Translations under genes and position numbers: made by a program
The notes under the pieces: model-generated
The model's input: only the letters and a program-made list of their open reading frames with translations
Told to the model about the DNA's origin: nothing
Databases searched by the model: none
DNA from: an uncultured Paracoccaceae bacterium
Lineage (GTDB): Bacteria > Pseudomonadota > Alphaproteobacteria > Rhodobacterales > Rhodobacteraceae
DNA: 60,618 bases
Reading direction: 5' to 3'
NCBI GenBank assembly: GCA_958439195.1
Contig: OY288165.1
Coordinates: forward strand, 1-60,618
Part shown: piece after piece, positions 59,064 through 60,618 of the stretch
Layout of the letters: every line of letters starts with the position of its first letter
Position numbering within the stretch: the stretch's first letter is position 1

Positions 59064-60618
59064 GCGGCCAGATCCTCGGGTGACAGGGCGTAAAGCTGGG
59101 CCGCGCCTTCGCGCGCCTCGGCCAGCAGGGCGGTGTGTTCCGGCAGCAGGCGGCGGATTGCCACGCGGGCCAGCGCGGTGCGCGCCCCGCCCGTGGCATG
59201 AGCGGCGCGCAGATGGGCATCGGCCCCCAGCACCAGCGCGAAGGCGCGCAGATAGGGCGCGGCCCCGGCGAAACGGTCGGTCATGTCTTGCTGCAACAGC
59301 GTGTCGGTGGCATCGCGCAGCGCCTGTGCCGCCTGCCAGACATCACCCGCCAGATCCGGAAGCGTGGTGCGGGCGGCGGCAGCCCCGGCCTGCACATCAT
59401 CCAGCAGAGCCAGCGCAGCAGTGCCGCCATCGGCCATCTTGCGGGCGACAAGGTCCATCGCCTGAATGCCATTGGTGCCTTCGTAGATCGTGGTGATGCG
59501 CACATCGCGGGCATATTGCGCGGCACCCGTTTCTTCGACAAAGCCCATGCCGCCGTGAATCTGAATGCCCAGATGCGCGACTTCGTTGCCGGTATCGGTG
59601 CCATAGGCCTTGGCGATCGGGGTCAGCAGGGCGGCGCGGGCGTGCCATTCCGGCGCGTCGGTGGCGCGGGCCATGTCGATGGCCACGGCGCAGGACAGCG
59701 CGATGGCGCGGCTTGAGAAGACCTGCGCCCGCATCCGCGCCAGCATCCGGCGCACATCGGCATGATCTGTGATCGGCGCGCGGCCCGTGGGGGTGCGGCC
59801 CTGAACGCGGCCTTCGGCATAGGCCAGCGCATGCTGAAACGCCGCTTCGGCGATGCCCACACCCTGCACCGCCACACCAAGGCGGGCGTTGTTCATCATG
59901 GTGAACATGGCGGCCAGCCCCTTGTGCGGCGCGCCCACCAGCCAGCCCTGCGCCGCATCATATTGCATGACGCAGGTCGGGCTGCCGTGCAGGCCCAGCT
60001 TGTGTTCAAGGCTGACCACCGACAGGCTGTTGCGGCGGCCCGGATGGCCCGCCGTATCGGGGATGAACTTCGGCACCAGAAACAGGCTGATCCCGGCCGA
60101 TCCCGGCGCGGCATCGGGCAGTCGGGCCAGCACCAGATGGCAGATGTTCGGCATGAAATCCGCATCACCCCAACTGATGTAGATCTTTTGCCCGGTGATC
60201 GCATAGCTGCCATCGGCATTCGGTTCGGCCTTTGTGCGCAGCGCGCCCACATCAGACCCGGCCTGCGGTTCTGTCAGGTTCATCGTGCCGCCCCATTCCC
60301 CCGACGTCAGCCGGGGCAGATAGGTCGCGCGGATGGCGTCCGAGGCGTGATGTTCCAACGCCTCGATCTGGCCCTGGGTCAGCAAAGGATTGACCTGAAG
60401 CGCAAGACAGGCGCCCGACATCATCTCATTCACCGCCGTGGCCAGCGTCATCGGCAGGCCCATGCCGCCGTTTTCCGGGGCGGCGGCCATGCCGACCCAG
60501 CCGCCATTCGCGATGGCGCGGTAGCCTTCGGCAAAGCCCGGCGAGGTGCGGACCACGCCGTTTTCCAGCCGCGCGCCCTGTTTGTCGCCCACGCGGTTCA
60601 GGGGGGCGAGGATGGTTT
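59060..60618 (-). CDS. Acyl-CoA dehydrogenase, 5'-partial
   Basis: At least 519 residues of a flavoprotein of the acyl-CoA dehydrogenase family; the start lies beyond the right end of the window. MNLTEPQAGSDVGALRTKAE, ITGQKIYISWGDADF and ARITTIYEGTNGIQAMDL are the FAD- and substrate-binding blocks. The full C-terminal domain, with ITTIYEGTNG and the extra helical region, resembles the long-chain acyl-CoA dehydrogenase FadE5-like type of about 600 residues. The catalytic residue is inferred from family. It is likely in an operon with the downstream MBL gene. Confidence 0.92.
   Translation of the reverse strand, partial: TILAPLNRVGDKQGARLENGVVRTSPGFAEGYRAIANGGWVGMAAAPENGGMGLPMTLATAVNEMMSGACLALQVNPLLTQGQIEALEHHASDAIRATYLPRLTSGEWGGTMNLTEPQAGSDVGALRTKAEPNADGSYAITGQKIYISWGDADFMPNICHLVLARLPDAAPGSAGISLFLVPKFIPDTAGHPGRRNSLSVVSLEHKLGLHGSPTCVMQYDAAQGWLVGAPHKGLAAMFTMMNNARLGVAVQGVGIAEAAFQHALAYAEGRVQGRTPTGRAPITDHADVRRMLARMRAQVFSSRAIALSCAVAIDMARATDAPEWHARAALLTPIAKAYGTDTGNEVAHLGIQIHGGMGFVEETGAAQYARDVRITTIYEGTNGIQAMDLVARKMADGGTAALALLDDVQAGAAAARTTLPDLAGDVWQAAQALRDATDTLLQQDMTDRFAGAAPYLRAFALVLGADAHLRAAHATGGARTALARVAIRRLLPEHTALLAEAREGAAQLYALSPEDLAA

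Overview
The window is a high-GC chromosomal segment from an alphaproteobacterium of the order Rhodobacterales (Rhodobacter/Paracoccus-like). The main evidence is the block hemN - fnrL - uspA - ccoNOQP together with ccoGHIS, a CrtJ/PpsR-type TGT-N12-ACA site between hemC and hemE, a membrane-anchored cytochrome c, a solitary subunit IV of an aa3 oxidase, TrcR (DUF1013) and COQ9. Nothing looks like a prophage, plasmid, insertion sequence, CRISPR array or genomic island, and no tRNA or rRNA gene was seen.

Layout. 0-3.2 kb: an arylesterase remnant broken by five homopolymer indels, an FAD-linked dehydrogenase and an MFS transporter. 3.3-8.7 kb: tetrapyrrole synthesis (hemC divergent from a membrane protein and hemE; later hemF), with a DMT exporter and a small beta-barrel-like protein. 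8.8-14.9 kb: housekeeping (lipoprotein, degenerate SDR, RsmC-like methyltransferase, ClpS, HAD phosphatase, a PBP5-like carboxypeptidase with a SPOR domain). 14.9-27.7 kb: the microaerobic respiration block, made of ccoGHIS, a divergent ccdA-thioredoxin pair, ccoNOQP, uspA, fnrL and hemN. Four FNR boxes serve it. 27.7-35.5 kb: a yejABEF peptide importer translationally coupled to a glycosyltransferase, then a cytochrome cy-like gene. 35.6-42.7 kb: pheA, nudC, a 2',3'-cyclic-nucleotide phosphodiesterase, a phosphatase, the SRP RNA, and a TetR regulator with a quinone oxidoreductase. 42.8-46 kb: dnaX - membrane protein - ybaB - recR. 46-60.6 kb: trcR, RNase T2, COQ9, rpsU, AsnC/ald, mscL, mobAB, azlCD, a metallo-beta-lactamase protein and the 3' part of an acyl-CoA dehydrogenase.

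How it fits together. Low oxygen activates FnrL. Its boxes lie upstream of the cbb3 oxidase genes, the oxidase assembly genes, uspA, the oxygen-independent coproporphyrinogen oxidase HemN and fnrL itself. Haem for the oxidase and the c-type cytochromes comes from HemC/HemE and then from either oxygen-dependent HemF or oxygen-independent HemN. CcdA and the exported thioredoxin probably supply reductant for cytochrome c or copper-site assembly.

Structure beyond genes. (1) Strand composition reverses across the window: the + strand is C-rich on the left and G-rich on the right regardless of gene direction, crossing zero at about 29-37 kb, as expected at a replication origin. A perfect DnaA box lies in a divergent spacer at 38.1 kb. 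(2) Three convergent spacers carry phased CTGCAC arrays; two have identical 12-13-12 spacing, and all three have the same orientation relative to the inferred replication direction. (3) Three tandem 9-3-9 hairpins with an exact 24-nt period lie downstream of rpsU, whose own leader has a hairpin between the ribosome binding site and the start codon.
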